Shown one piece after another: positions 1 to 8,269 of a DNA stretch of 64,000 nt (within the stretch, counting starts at the first letter, position 1; each line of letters begins with the position of its first letter). Under the pieces are notes generated by a model. The model was not told the DNA's origin and searched no databases. It saw only the letters and a program-made list of their open reading frames with translations. The DNA comes from Lachnospiraceae bacterium. GTDB taxonomy: Bacteria; Bacillota; Clostridia; Lachnospirales; Lachnospiraceae. Where the stretch lies: NCBI GenBank assembly GCA_910573755.1, contig CAJTBO010000001.1:327820-391819 (forward strand), written 5' to 3'. Made by a program: the position numbers and the translations under genes.

Positions 1-641
1 ATCCCGCTGTTCAATACATTCCGCGGCACATAAACCTCCTCCCAATCCGTATACGTCTGATTCCAGAAAACCGTTCCCCACGCCTCGTTCAATGCATCCA
101 GCGTGCCGTACTTTTCTCTCAGGAAAATGCGGAAAGCCTTTGAATCCGCCTCCGAATAAAATTCGGAAGCCTCACAGTTCAGTTCATTGTCGATCTGCCA
201 GCCGGTGATCGCAGGATGTTTTCCGTAATGCTCCGCCTCTTTCTCCACGATCCGAGCACTCAGCCTCTGATAGACCGGAGAATTATAATTGTAGTGCCTC
301 CTGCCGCCATGCCTGTACAGCACCCCTTCCTTTGTGGCATTCAGCACTTCCGGATATTTCTCCGTCAGCCATGCCGGCGGTGTCGCCGTGGGCGTTCCAA
401 AGATCACCTTCATACTTTTCTCTTCGCACAGATCCAGAAATTCATCAAAAAACCCGAATTCAAACTTTCCCTCCTCCGGCTCGACTTTATTCCATGCGAA
501 CTCCGCGATACGGATTACCGTGATACCGGCATCCCGCATTCTCTCCAGATCTTCCGCCCACAGCTTTTTATCCCAATGCTCCGGATAATAGCAGGCACCC
601 ATCGTCATCTCCATCCACCTGTGATTTTGTTTACTGTTCAT
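1..641 (-). CDS. GH42 beta-galactosidase, N-terminal part, runs off the left edge
   Basis: The first 213 residues of a glycoside hydrolase family 42 beta-galactosidase, which removes terminal beta-galactose from oligosaccharides. Family hallmarks are visible in order: GACYYPEHW near residue 14, RIAEFAW near 43, a GTPTATPPAW stretch near 78, and the WQIDNE motif whose Asn152-Glu153 carries the general acid/base. The ATG at 641 follows an AGGAG-like site at 650-655. No signal peptide is seen, so the enzyme is probably cytoplasmic. The reading frame is undamaged up to the edge, unlike the genes that follow it on the same strand. The remnant next door is a lacto-N-biose phosphorylase, which suggests the locus once handled galactosides of host or milk glycans. 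Confidence 0.9.
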   Translation of the reverse strand, partial: MNSKQNHRWMEMTMGACYYPEHWDKKLWAEDLERMRDAGITVIRIAEFAWNKVEPEEGKFEFGFFDEFLDLCEEKSMKVIFGTPTATPPAWLTEKYPEVLNATKEGVLYRHGGRRHYNYNSPVYQRLSARIVEKEAEHYGKHPAITGWQIDNELNCEASEFYSEADSKAFRIFLREKYGTLDALNEAWGTVFWNQTYTDWEEVYVPRNVLNSG

Positions 642-731
642 TTTTATTTTCTCCTCTCAAATACCGGCGGAATTTATTCCCCTGCCTGATATTTTATAGT
701 TCCACCCGTCTTTGACAATCTTAGACAGCAT

Positions 732-896
732 TCATTCTTCATACTCTCTATACGGAATCCGCATGACAATTTTGGTTCCCGCTCCTTCTTCACTGATAAT
801 CTTCAGCCCACAGGATTCCCCATATATCTCTTTCAGCCGTTTATTTACATTGGCAATACCGATTTTTCTCATTCCGCCGGGCATTCTATAACCAGA
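732..896 (-). pseudogene. YesM/LytS-type sensor histidine kinase, C-terminal remnant
   Basis: About 54 codons encode the end of a histidine-kinase ATPase domain. The segment GIANVNKRLKEIYG is followed by GLKIISEEGAGTKIVMRIPY and a stop. This is the typical ending of YesM-type two-component sensors that accompany sugar ABC transporters. Everything upstream (dimerisation, N box, sensor) is missing. The frame meets a stop a few codons above and the sequence passes into a lacto-N-biose phosphorylase head. This is a deletion remnant, not a gene. Confidence 0.8.
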
Positions 897-1239
897 AAAG
901 AAGTCGCTACTCCCATCGCCCTCCTGTTGATCGCCTTATTGGATAACTCAAAAACAAGATGCCATCAGCGGAATTGTTAGAGTATCTTTTACCGCCGCAA
1001 GGGGCACTGTCATCAGAAAAGTCCCCTGCAGTTTATCTATTATTATGTTTTGCCCATTCATTATGTCCGCGGATAATGCAGATTGTAGAATAAATGCGGT
1101 ATCCTGCATTTACGATCTCATCGGACAGTGCCGTTCCGTCACTGCCCCAGATCACATCCGCCCCCCATTTCTGTGCAAGTTCCAACGTCAATTTCTCATA
1201 ACCGGCTTACCCCGGCAAAGTAAAACCATTATATTTCAT
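897..1239 (-). pseudogene. GH112 galacto-/lacto-N-biose phosphorylase, N-terminal remnant
   Basis: The translation from the ATG at 1239 begins MKYNGFTLPG, meets TAA where the family normally continues with an acidic residue, then reads AGYEKLTLELAQKWGADVI, GSDGTALSDEI and RIYSTICIIRGHNEWAK. After a frameshift near 1040 it continues KLQGTFLMTVPLAAVKDTL. This is the conserved start of the GH112 enzyme that phosphorolyses lacto-N-biose or galacto-N-biose. At least one nonsense codon, one frameshift and loss of roughly the last 600 residues make it non-functional. Its 3' end joins directly to the sensor-kinase tail. Confidence 0.75.
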
Positions 1240-1253
1240 CTTCCCTCTCCTTG

Positions 1254-1666
1254 TCAAAACATATCATCCGCTTCCTCTGTCAGCCCGTTCTTCCGGATCA
1301 CTTTTCCATACCAGTGCACGCTCTTTTTCACCATTCTGAGCAATGTATCCCTGTCCGCATGGATAACTGACAGTACATTTTCATCCCCACGCTTTCCTTC
1401 TTTTTCCTTCAGTTCTTTTGCCACCCTTTTATACACCTCATCCAGCCCATAAAACTGCATCAGCAAGATTACCTCTGCAACCATCCCTCCGCTCCGTAAA
1501 ATCGATCAGCTGCGGAATCATGGCAAAACCATACCCGATGCCACCGCCCACCCAAACTGGTCAGTGCGGAGCACACAAGCTGTCTCTCCATGTTCTTTTC
1601 CAGAAACCATGTGGCCGCTAAGGAGCCAACGGCCATCACATTTCCGACGCACATGATCTGTGTCAT
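1254..1666 (-). pseudogene. Broken gene of unknown family upstream of the GH112 remnant
   Basis: Two overlapping minus-strand frames look like parts of one protein. The first part (MTQIMCVGNVMAVGSL, then IGYGFAMIPQLIDF after a shift near 1545) is hydrophobic. The second ends KVIRKNGLTEEADDMF at a stop at 1254, only 15 bp before the GH112 start. At least two frame changes are needed to read it through. I do not recognise the family. The position suggests it was cotranscribed with the GH112 gene. Confidence 0.4.
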
Positions 1667-1792
1667 ACCTAAATAGTTGAATAATAATCGAAATGATTGT
1701 GAAACTTCAAGATTTGATTGTGTTTTGTAGATATTTCTCCGCCACAGGGGATAAACTTTATTCCCTTGTATGCGGTTTTTGAAAGCATCAGC

Positions 1793-2411
1793 CTAACTTT
1801 TTACCGTTAGCTGGCTTCCCTGTTTCATAAAATGAAAGTGTATCTCCACTGTTGTATTGCGTTTTCCCTCTGCCATATCCTCATGGACAGCAATCTCTTT
1901 AATGAGCAGATGCAGCATCTCCCTGTCAAGTTCCTTAATGTCGGCATACTGCCTTATCAGTGAAAGCCATTTTGAATTGTCCTCCTGCTCCCTTGCCGCC
2001 CCGTCAAGACGCTCACGCATCGTATCCGCCTTTTTCTGCAAGGGCGAGTACCGCACAGGAGCGTATCTGCTCCAAAACAATCTGATACAGCGTATCAGGC
2101 TCCAATCGGTGCCGGCTACAATGCGACACTCCGTATTTATTGTATTTTGCACAGGTCAGTATCCTTGTCTTTGCTTTTGAATTTGCCACACGCTGATTCA
2201 CGGAACTGCCGCATTCCCCGCATTTGACAAGCCCTGCAAATATTCCATAATTGCCCCATACAATGCTGCGGTGTCGGTGTTCCTTTTCCGTCATACCCTT
2301 TATCTGGCTACGGAGTTTCGCCTCCTTGTGTTTTGCAATGGTAAGTTCGGCTTTTGTTTTCTTTAATTCCGACTCAATCATATCTCTGCGTGTTGGTTCG
2401 TTTTCACTCAT
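1793..2411 (-). pseudogene. Chimeric remnant: DUF3847 head joined to large serine recombinase C-terminus
   Basis: The first roughly 50 residues (MSENEPTRRDMIES, KHKEAKLRSQIKGMTEKEHRHR) look like a DUF3847 protein of integrative conjugative elements. They run straight into a recombinase zinc-ribbon segment (GLVKCGECGSSVN, then ILTCAKYNKYGVSHCSRHR). That frame stops at 2013. The adjacent frame continues with the recombinase C-terminal part (QKKADTMRERL, WLSLIRQYADIKELDREML, EIHFHFMKQ) to a stop at 1793. So there are two scars: a fusion near 2265 and an internal deletion with frameshift near 2045. No catalytic serine domain is present. Confidence 0.7.
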
Positions 2412-2522
2412 TTTTTCACTTCCTCTCTGCCCGTAAGCTGTTAATTCTATCTATAAATACAGACACACAAAAGAGGATACCCATATACTGAATGTCCTTC
2501 GTCTGCGTTTCATCACACCTGC

Positions 2523-2621
2523 TTATTTCTCATTAAAATCCATATCAAACTGCCATGTAATAAACATGAGCCTGCTCATAAGCCTTTCAAACAGTTCATT
2601 GTTAAATCTGCTGTCCTCCAT
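2523..2621 (-). other. Possible 32-residue remnant ORF
   Basis: A short frame, MEDSRFNNELFERLMSRL followed by FITWQFDMDFNEK and a stop, lies between the recombinase remnant and a small DUF6440 gene. It resembles the small proteins of conjugative elements but cannot be assigned. No clear ribosome binding site is present. The rest of 2412-2812 shows no convincing gene, only AT-rich sequence. Confidence 0.25.
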
Positions 2622-2812
2622 TTTTTTTAAATCACTGTATTTGAAACAAAGAAAGGACTGGCGGTGAACGGGTATGTATCGCTATTTTTAAATACAGAAA
2701 AGCGTTCATCGGTTTTCTTCCAACAAACGCTTTCCCACCTTAATATTTTATTAATTTTCTCTCAATTCGTTTATTTGTACCTACTGCCTGTTTTATTTTG
2801 TAATCTATATAT

Positions 2813-2977
2813 TTATTGCGGTGTTACTATCGGCTTCCCCTCTTTATCAAGTAATGGAGTAAATCCTGCTGCATTTCCATTTTTGTGAAACACATAATTT
2901 ACACCTGTTTCGATGTCTACCCAAATTTCCATCACGTCAAGAGTCCCCTGACTATATATCTTTTTAAAACGATTCAT
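2813..2977 (-). CDS. DUF6440-like small protein (54 aa)
   Basis: A complete short frame reads MNRFKKIYSQGTLDVMEIWV, then TGVNYVFHKNGNAAGFTPLLD and GKPIVTPQ. I recognise this as the DUF6440 family, small proteins common on clostridial mobile elements, which typically end in LLDxxGKPxxxP. The start at 2977 is preceded by GGAATAG about 6 bp upstream, a weak but acceptable site. Function is unknown. It sits among mobile-element remnants and is one of the few intact genes there. Confidence 0.65.
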   Translation of the reverse strand: MNRFKKIYSQGTLDVMEIWVDIETGVNYVFHKNGNAAGFTPLLDKEGKPIVTPQ

Positions 2978-3140
2978 ATCTATTCCTCTAACACATATTT
3001 CAAAACGTATAAAATCACTTGAAGTGTATATTTATACACACATTTCAGCAACAACCGGACGAACCGGAACTTATTTTTTGCAAGATTCTTTTGCAGCTAT
3101 CTAAATCTGCACCTGTCGGCAATAGTCAGTAACCCATTTC

Positions 3141-5096
3141 TCAGGCTTCTAGACCATAAGATTGTATTTTCCAGTCGCCTTGCTCTTTGACAAGTATGAA
3201 TGTTAAATACAGAAACATATCTTCATAGTTACTGTCCCTGAATTCTATGGAAACATTACATCTTCCATCTTCAATCCTTTTCTCATCAGCATTTGACAAT
3301 CCTTTCACCGTTAAATCGCTTATCGCTCCTGTCCCTTCATATATATCAGCCTTACCTTCATATGTACTTGCCAGAAACTTTTGAATGGCATTAGCATCGC
3401 CATCAAAGTATGATTCTGCAAACGCACCCAAAACAGTTCTGATTTTCTGGGAGTCTTCATCTCCAAGATATTCGCCTGTCCCTGCGGTATCATTCGCCTT
3501 TTCATTGTTATCTGCCCCGACCGATAACGCAAACGTGTTTGCAATTACAGGAAATTCTCTTCCCCACCCATCTTCAAAATCAACCGGATAAGAATAAAAT
3601 ATTCCCCATACGTCATTTTCAAACACTTTCTGCTCGACATGATATATCAAATCTCCATCCTGTTTCCACCACTTATAGGAATCATCCTCCGCATAACCAT
3701 CGCCTTCAAGTTTCTGATTAACCGAATCCACTGATTCACCTTCAAAATGCGTTATCCAAAGTGTAACCTGTTCACTGATATCAGTTGTCCATAGGTCGGG
3801 AGCAGACAGATGCCACTGCTCATCATCAGGCAGATAGAGAGAATAGCCATTGCCAACCGCAAGCGTAGCCTGTTTTTCTTCCTGTTCTCCTTCTTTTGAA
3901 AAAGTGAGTGTAGTTGTGTTTTCCAATATATTATTATCAGCAGAGGAATTGTCAACAGGGATTGGTTCAGCCGGAACTGTTTCCTGTCCGAACGAATTTC
4001 CCACATCTCCATTTCCTGCATCTGCGTTTTCAATATTCTCTTTTTCTGTTTCCTCTTTTGTAACAGAACAGCCTACCAGCGTTCCCAAACTGATTGTCAG
4101 GACAATTGCACACATCAGGATAACAATTCCATTTTTCTTTCTGTTTCTTATCAATATATTTTTAAACCGTTTTTTTATAATCTTTGTTCCTCCATAAAAT
4201 TGCGTTGATAAAACTGTTTTTCTTACACATCGCTTATGAAGCATGGACAGCAATGTTTCTGTATATGCTTTCCTCAGCTCATAACTTGTGCCTTGTGTAA
4301 CTTTTTCATCACAGGACAGTTCCATATCAATAACAGCTTCCTTCTGCATAATCCAAATGAATGGATTGAACCAGTGGACTGCATTCGCTGTTACAAAAAG
4401 CAGTTTTAAATACACATCGCCCCGTTTTAAATGAACCAACTCATGTTTTAAAATAAAAAATAAATCCTCGGAGCTATACTGCTCCTTTGGCAAGACCAAA
4501 ACAGGTTTTATAAAACCTATTATCATAGGGCTTTCCGCTTCGGAATATTCCATCAAGCATACTGTACATCTGATATGTAATTCACGTTTGAGCTGAAACA
4601 GCTGGCTTAAAATACATACTTCTTTTATCATCCTCCCCTTTTTCATCACCTGCCGTCTATAATGAAAATAACTGATAAAATGCACAGATATAAAAATAAG
4701 GCTGCCAATTATCCAAACCAAAGCCACTATGTCAAGCATGGTTGTACCTGTCTGATTTTTATCGGACGGAGCTTTGATTGGAGTAGTCATCTGTGCCGGT
4801 ATCTCAACAATAATCCTTCGATATGGTGTCGCTGTGTCAATGAAATTGTTTGTATTGTTTTCTTCCGATTCAGATATCGTTTGAATTTCCGGCTGTGACA
4901 TCCTATCCATAACATATTGCCCATTCAATCCGCTAAAGGGAACAAGCAGCCTTAGTGAAAGAAAAATCCAAATCATGTATTTCCACTTTGCGGCATACCT
5001 TTTGCTTAAAAATGGCGTCAGTAAAATCAATCCAATGACGATCAATCCAATAGATACAGAAATTCCTAAAATGGATAAAAATATATTTCCCATCAA
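3141..5096 (-). CDS. BlaR1/MecR1-like M56 membrane metalloprotease with NTF2-like C-terminus
   Basis: A 651-residue membrane protein. The N-terminus has hydrophobic helices (about residues 3-27, 35-52 and 122-145). It then has the gluzincin motif HELVHLKRGD near residue 217, the zinc site of peptidase family M56 that in BlaR1 transmits a signal to the cognate repressor. Another helix with a lipobox-like GC lies near residue 335. The extracytoplasmic part is not the penicillin-binding sensor of classical BlaR1. After an acidic Asn/Glu-rich linker it ends with a roughly 110-residue region that looks NTF2/SnoaL-like. It overlaps the upstream blaI-like gene by 4 bp (ATGA), so the two are translationally coupled. 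The signal sensed is unknown. Confidence 0.8.
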   Translation of the reverse strand: MMGNIFLSILGISVSIGLIVIGLILLTPFLSKRYAAKWKYMIWIFLSLRLLVPFSGLNGQYVMDRMSQPEIQTISESEENNTNNFIDTATPYRRIIVEIPAQMTTPIKAPSDKNQTGTTMLDIVALVWIIGSLIFISVHFISYFHYRRQVMKKGRMIKEVCILSQLFQLKRELHIRCTVCLMEYSEAESPMIIGFIKPVLVLPKEQYSSEDLFFILKHELVHLKRGDVYLKLLFVTANAVHWFNPFIWIMQKEAVIDMELSCDEKVTQGTSYELRKAYTETLLSMLHKRCVRKTVLSTQFYGGTKIIKKRFKNILIRNRKKNGIVILMCAIVLTISLGTLVGCSVTKEETEKENIENADAGNGDVGNSFGQETVPAEPIPVDNSSADNNILENTTTLTFSKEGEQEEKQATLAVGNGYSLYLPDDEQWHLSAPDLWTTDISEQVTLWITHFEGESVDSVNQKLEGDGYAEDDSYKWWKQDGDLIYHVEQKVFENDVWGIFYSYPVDFEDGWGREFPVIANTFALSVGADNNEKANDTAGTGEYLGDEDSQKIRTVLGAFAESYFDGDANAIQKFLASTYEGKADIYEGTGAISDLTVKGLSNADEKRIEDGRCNVSIEFRDSNYEDMFLYLTFILVKEQGDWKIQSYGLEA

Positions 5097-5476
5097 TCAT
5101 CCTCCAATTGATCCAGAAAATTTCTAAGTTCTTCAATATCAGAATTTTTGATTTCTTTACTGTCATATAGTGCAGTTATCATATTCTGTATTGAATTGTT
5201 ATACAGCTTTTCGAGAAAATGCTTGCTCGCCCCAGTCTTGTATTCCTTTTCCGAAATAATCGAAGTATACAGATTTCTTCCTGTTGAACGGTCACAACTG
5301 ATAAAGCCTTTATCAGCCAGCCTTGCTAATGACGTCATTAACGTGGAAAGCTGCCAGCTTCTTCGTTCCTGTAATTCTTTTAAAATATAATTTGAAGTTA
5401 CAGGATTTCCACTGTCCCAAACCACCTGCATGATTTCCAGTTCCGCCTCCCCTAATTTTTTCGGCGTATTTCCCAT
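5093..5476 (-). CDS. BlaI/MecI-family transcriptional repressor
   Basis: 127 residues with the family start KLGEAELEIMQVVWDSG, a winged helix-turn-helix (residues about 8-75) and a C-terminal dimerisation helix. Repressors of this family bind TACA/TGTA dyads and are cleaved or inactivated through their BlaR1 partner. The ATG at 5476 has a good AGGAG site. The promoter just upstream carries two dyads that match this binding mode, so the operon is very probably autoregulated. It is the first gene of a two-gene operon with the M56 protease. Confidence 0.9.
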   Translation of the reverse strand: MGNTPKKLGEAELEIMQVVWDSGNPVTSNYILKELQERRSWQLSTLMTSLARLADKGFISCDRSTGRNLYTSIISEKEYKTGASKHFLEKLYNNSIQNMITALYDSKEIKNSDIEELRNFLDQLEDD

Positions 5477-5493
5477 TTATTGATTTCTCCTTT

Positions 5494-5540
5494 TATACGT
5501 TTGTATAATCCATTATACGGTCGTATATCAGGGCTGTCAA
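5494..5540 (-). promoter_or_regulatory. Consensus sigma-A promoter with two BlaI-type operators
   Basis: Read on the minus strand, TTGACA (5535-5540) and TATAAT (5512-5517) are separated by exactly 17 bp. Two dyads, TATACGGTCGTATA (5514-5527) and TATACGTTTGTATA (5494-5507), cover the -10 element and the start region. Their centres are 20 bp apart, two helical turns. Both fit TATACnnnnGTATA, a BlaI-like TACA/TGTA spacing. Repression by promoter occlusion follows. Confidence 0.85.
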
Positions 5541-5597
5541 GATAAATCTTATCATTTTTACGTTTTCCCTTGTAGCTCATGTAAATGTCTAAGCTGT

Positions 5598-6076
5598 GCT
5601 TCGCTCAAAAGTATTCAGGAACGCCTGAAAGACCTGCGTGTGGAAAAGGGACTGACTTTAGAGCAGTTGTCACAGCAGACAAAAATACCAGCATCCACGC
5701 TTGGTTCTTATGAATCTGATGATTATAAAGAGATACCCCACAGAAACATCATTGATTTAGCAAAATTCTATGGAGTATCAGCCGGCTATCTGCTTGGTAT
5801 GACCGAAAACAGACAGCTTGACAATATCTCCATATCCGACCTGCACCTGAGCGATTTCGCCCTGTCGCTTCTCAAAGACCGGAAATTAAACACGCTGCTC
5901 CTGTCAGAGCTTATCACCCATGAGCAGTTCCGAAAGCTCATGCTTGACTTGGAGATTTATGTGGACTGTCTTGCGGATATGCAGGTCAAGTCACTCAATC
6001 TTGCGGCGGAAACAGGCCGAAAGATATTGACGCCTACAAAGGCGATATTGATTCCGCCCCGTCCAAAACCGTGTGA
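5598..6076 (+). pseudogene. XRE-family helix-turn-helix regulator, truncated and frameshifted
   Basis: The readable frame contains IQERLKDLRVEKGLTLEQLS, KIPASTLGSYE, NIIDLAKFYGVSAGYLLGMTE, a standard Cro/CI-type helix-turn-helix, then a longer helical part to about residue 125. There is no good ATG: upstream codons stay open through CSSCKCLSCASLK, and only a GTG at 5640 could start inside the HTH. Near 6020 the coding sense appears to move to another frame (KDIDAYKGDIDSAP, then TGA at 6074). It is probably a mobile-element regulator that has lost both ends. Confidence 0.55.
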
Positions 6077-6078
6077 GA

Positions 6079-6291
6079 TTATTCCTCTGTTTTTACCAGT
6101 TCCACCACGTCCTTCAGTTCACAGTCCAGCGCATCACATATTCGTATGAGCGATTCCATAGAAATGTGCTGCCCTTTGTTCATATTGGCAAGCACATTTG
6201 TGGTAAGCCCTGCTTCAATGCGCATCTGGCTCTTGGTCATTCCCCGTTCTAAGAGCAGATGCCACAAGGGTAAATAACTGACTTTCCGCAT
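6079..6291 (-). CDS. Small Cro/CI-type XRE regulator (70 aa)
   Basis: The protein is a single helix-turn-helix domain: LLLERGMTKSQMRIEAGLTT, NVLANMNKGQHISMESLIRI, CDALDCELKDVVELV. This compact type is very common on Gram-positive integrative elements and controls element genes. The frame is intact, with an AGGA site before the ATG at 6291. It converges on the broken XRE gene and overlaps no other coding sequence. Confidence 0.8.
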   Translation of the reverse strand: MRKVSYLPLWHLLLERGMTKSQMRIEAGLTTNVLANMNKGQHISMESLIRICDALDCELKDVVELVKTEE

Positions 6292-6479
6292 AACAGTCCT
6301 CCATTATCCGGTAGATGTTTTTTCTGCCTGTTTTCTGTATCTGTTTCGTTTATTCCATCAGAAATATTGTCTTTTATCAATCAAATCTTGACTGTTGGCG
6401 GTATTTCCTGTTGTTTTGCCAATCATATTTTTGTTACATCTATTTGGGTATGAAGTGTTTCATCCCCACGCGTCCGCCG

Positions 6480-6662
6480 ATTCCCGGCATAAAAAGCCAC
6501 CACCACACAGGCAAACGGCGTAAGTGTAAGCAGAAGGGAACTGATATTTTCATATCCCAGACAATATTTTGCATAGTAGAGCGTACTTTGATTGTGCATT
6601 GTCATATAAAGTATGCTGAGAAATATTACGACGCAGAAAACCAGCCAGTGGCGGTTATGGAG
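6480..6662 (-). pseudogene. Fragment of a GPH-type sugar:cation symporter
   Basis: About 60 codons, LHNRHWLVFCVVIFLSILYM, STLYYAKYCLGYENISSL, LTLTPFACVVVAFYAGN, match the style of glycoside-pentoside-hexuronide symporters, which have a conserved VYYAKYxLGxE segment after a NKYW-like helix start. Nothing else of this roughly 450-residue protein is visible on either side. The upstream frame runs into the end of the aldo/keto reductase remnant. Confidence 0.5.
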
Positions 6663-6720
6663 CGCTGCCCTGCACTTCCCCGGACGGGTCTTCGTCCCCG
6701 GTATAATTTCGCCTGTTGCT

Positions 6721-7362
6721 TCATCTGCCGCCTCTGCAGATCCCCTCGATCCGCTGCAGATGTTCTCCGGTAAAAGGTTCACTCTCCAGCACTTTGCAGT
6801 TTTCCACGATCTGTTCCGGTTTAGAAGCCCCGATGATCACACTGGTCACATCGCTGTCTTTCAGATTCCACGCCAGTGCCATCTGCGGCAGGGATTCGCC
6901 CCTTTCAGCTGCCAGTTCATTCAGTTCTTTTATTTGCTGCAGGCGGCTTTCCGTAATATCGCTTTCCTTCAAAAATCTGCCGTCTGTGCGGATACGGCTG
7001 TCCGCCGGAATGCCGTGCAGATATTTTGTTGTCAGCATGCCCTGTGCCAGCGGAGAAAACGCTATGATACCGATGCCGTTTTCTGCGGCATAACTTTTTA
7101 CGCCGTCCTCCTCGATCGTCCGGTCAAAAATGGAATATCTCCTCTGATTGATCACGAAAGGACACTTCAGTTCCCGCAGGATAGCCGCCGCCTCTGCCGT
7201 GCTTTCCTTATCATAATTGGAAATGCCGGCATAGAGAGCCTTTCCGCTTTTCACCGCCTGATCCAGCGCCATCATGCTCTCTTCCATCGGCGTCTTTGGG
7301 TCTCTTCTGTGATGATAAAAAATATCCACATAGTCCAGTTTCATTCTCCGCAGACTTTCTAC
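6721..7362 (-). pseudogene. Aldo/keto reductase lacking its N-terminal third (YghZ-like)
   Basis: The frame from about 7362 reads ESLRRMKLDYVDIFYHHRRD, AGISNYDKESTAEAA, FVINQRRYSIFDRTIEEDG, IIAFSPLAQGMLTTKYL and VIIGASKPEQIVEN. This is the C-terminal two-thirds of a YghZ/Kv-beta-type reductase. The region holding the catalytic Asp, Tyr and Lys is absent: an in-frame stop lies about 12 codons above the homology. The strand matches the other remnants. An ATG at 7344 exists but would make a protein without an active site. Confidence 0.75.
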
Positions 7363-7518
7363 CTTCCGGCTTTTCGCCGGCCTTTCTTTCTATTATTTGG
7401 ACATACTGCCCAAATTCCATGATATCTTTCCTGCCGGCACTTGTAAATACCGTTAAAACACAATGATCCCTTTCTTGCCGATCTGCTTTTTTCCAGCGCA
7501 TCCGCCGGAATCTGCTGC

Positions 7519-7602
7519 CAGATTTCCCATCTTTAATTCTTCGATGTTCAACACATAATCTATCTCGTCCGCTCCGTCCCTAATGGCTTTTTTTGTCTCT
7601 TT
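7519..7602 (-). pseudogene. 28-codon piece of deoxyribose-phosphate aldolase (deoC)
   Basis: The codons KETKKAIRDGADEIDYVLNI followed by EELKMGNL match the conserved central part of DeoC, usually ETxxAxxxGAxEIDMVxNIGxLKxG. The frame begins directly after the stop of the permease fusion and leaves DeoC similarity after GNL. The intervening stretch 7363-7518 is open in places but unrecognised. It is evidence of deletion on both sides. Confidence 0.6.
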
Positions 7603-7603
7603 C

Positions 7604-8112
7604 CTAGCCTTTTACCGCTCCCGCCGTCAAACCTTTGATAAAACTCTTGGACCCGAAAATAAACAGGATCAGCAGAGGAATAGTTGCCAGAAACAGTCCT
7701 GCCAGCGACACCACGACAATAATCAGAAACAGTACGCAGGAAAGAGCTGATGCATATCCCATACGCGGGTTCCCGCCGAATGCCTGATTATAAAAATTCC
7801 ATACCATCGTCAAACAGCTCTGGCTGGGTCCTCCCACTGTGCTGCTGCTCTGATTCGTAAATAAAAGATTAGGCTCATCAAAAAGCTGCAGAGCATAGAT
7901 CGCGCTGGTAATCACAACAAAACTAGTCACGGATTTCAAAAGCGGTACCGTGATCTGGAAGAACATCTGCACCCCGTTAGCGCCGTCGATCCTTGCCGCT
8001 TCATAAATATCCTCTGAAATGGAGGTGATTCCTGCCAGATACATTGCCATGTAATAGCCTGTACATTTCCATATGATCATAAAGGCGATGGCAAACGGCG
8101 CCAAAAATACTG
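7604..8112 (-). pseudogene. In-frame fusion of two sugar ABC permeases (MalF-like body, MalG-like end)
   Basis: The first part (FLAPFAIAFMIIWKCTGYYM, then YLAGITSISEDIYEAARIDG with the EAA-loop region, then NPRMGYASALSCVLFLIIV) is the C-terminal half of a UgpA/MalF-type permease. Without a break it passes into AGLFLATIPLLILFIFGSKS and FIKGLTAGAVKG, the characteristic ending of the partner MalG-type permease. The N-terminus is also gone, with a TGA just above 8112. The operon order permease 1-permease 2 would produce this fusion by one deletion. Confidence 0.75.
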
Positions 8113-8269
8113 TCGGTCAAAACACTGTGTAAGAGAACATTTCAGTTAAAATTTAAGAAATTCAAACATTTATAGTCAAAAAACTTGAAAGTCGAGACAA
8201 AAACCGCCCACGATATGTTATACTGAATAAAAAAGACAAGTTCCCTCTGATAAAGTAAAGGAGGCTTTT

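Noticed and set aside
6423..6782. A full 119-residue protein across 6423-6782
   Set aside because: Only the central 60 codons resemble a transporter. The first 40 overlap the end of the reductase remnant in another frame and look non-coding.
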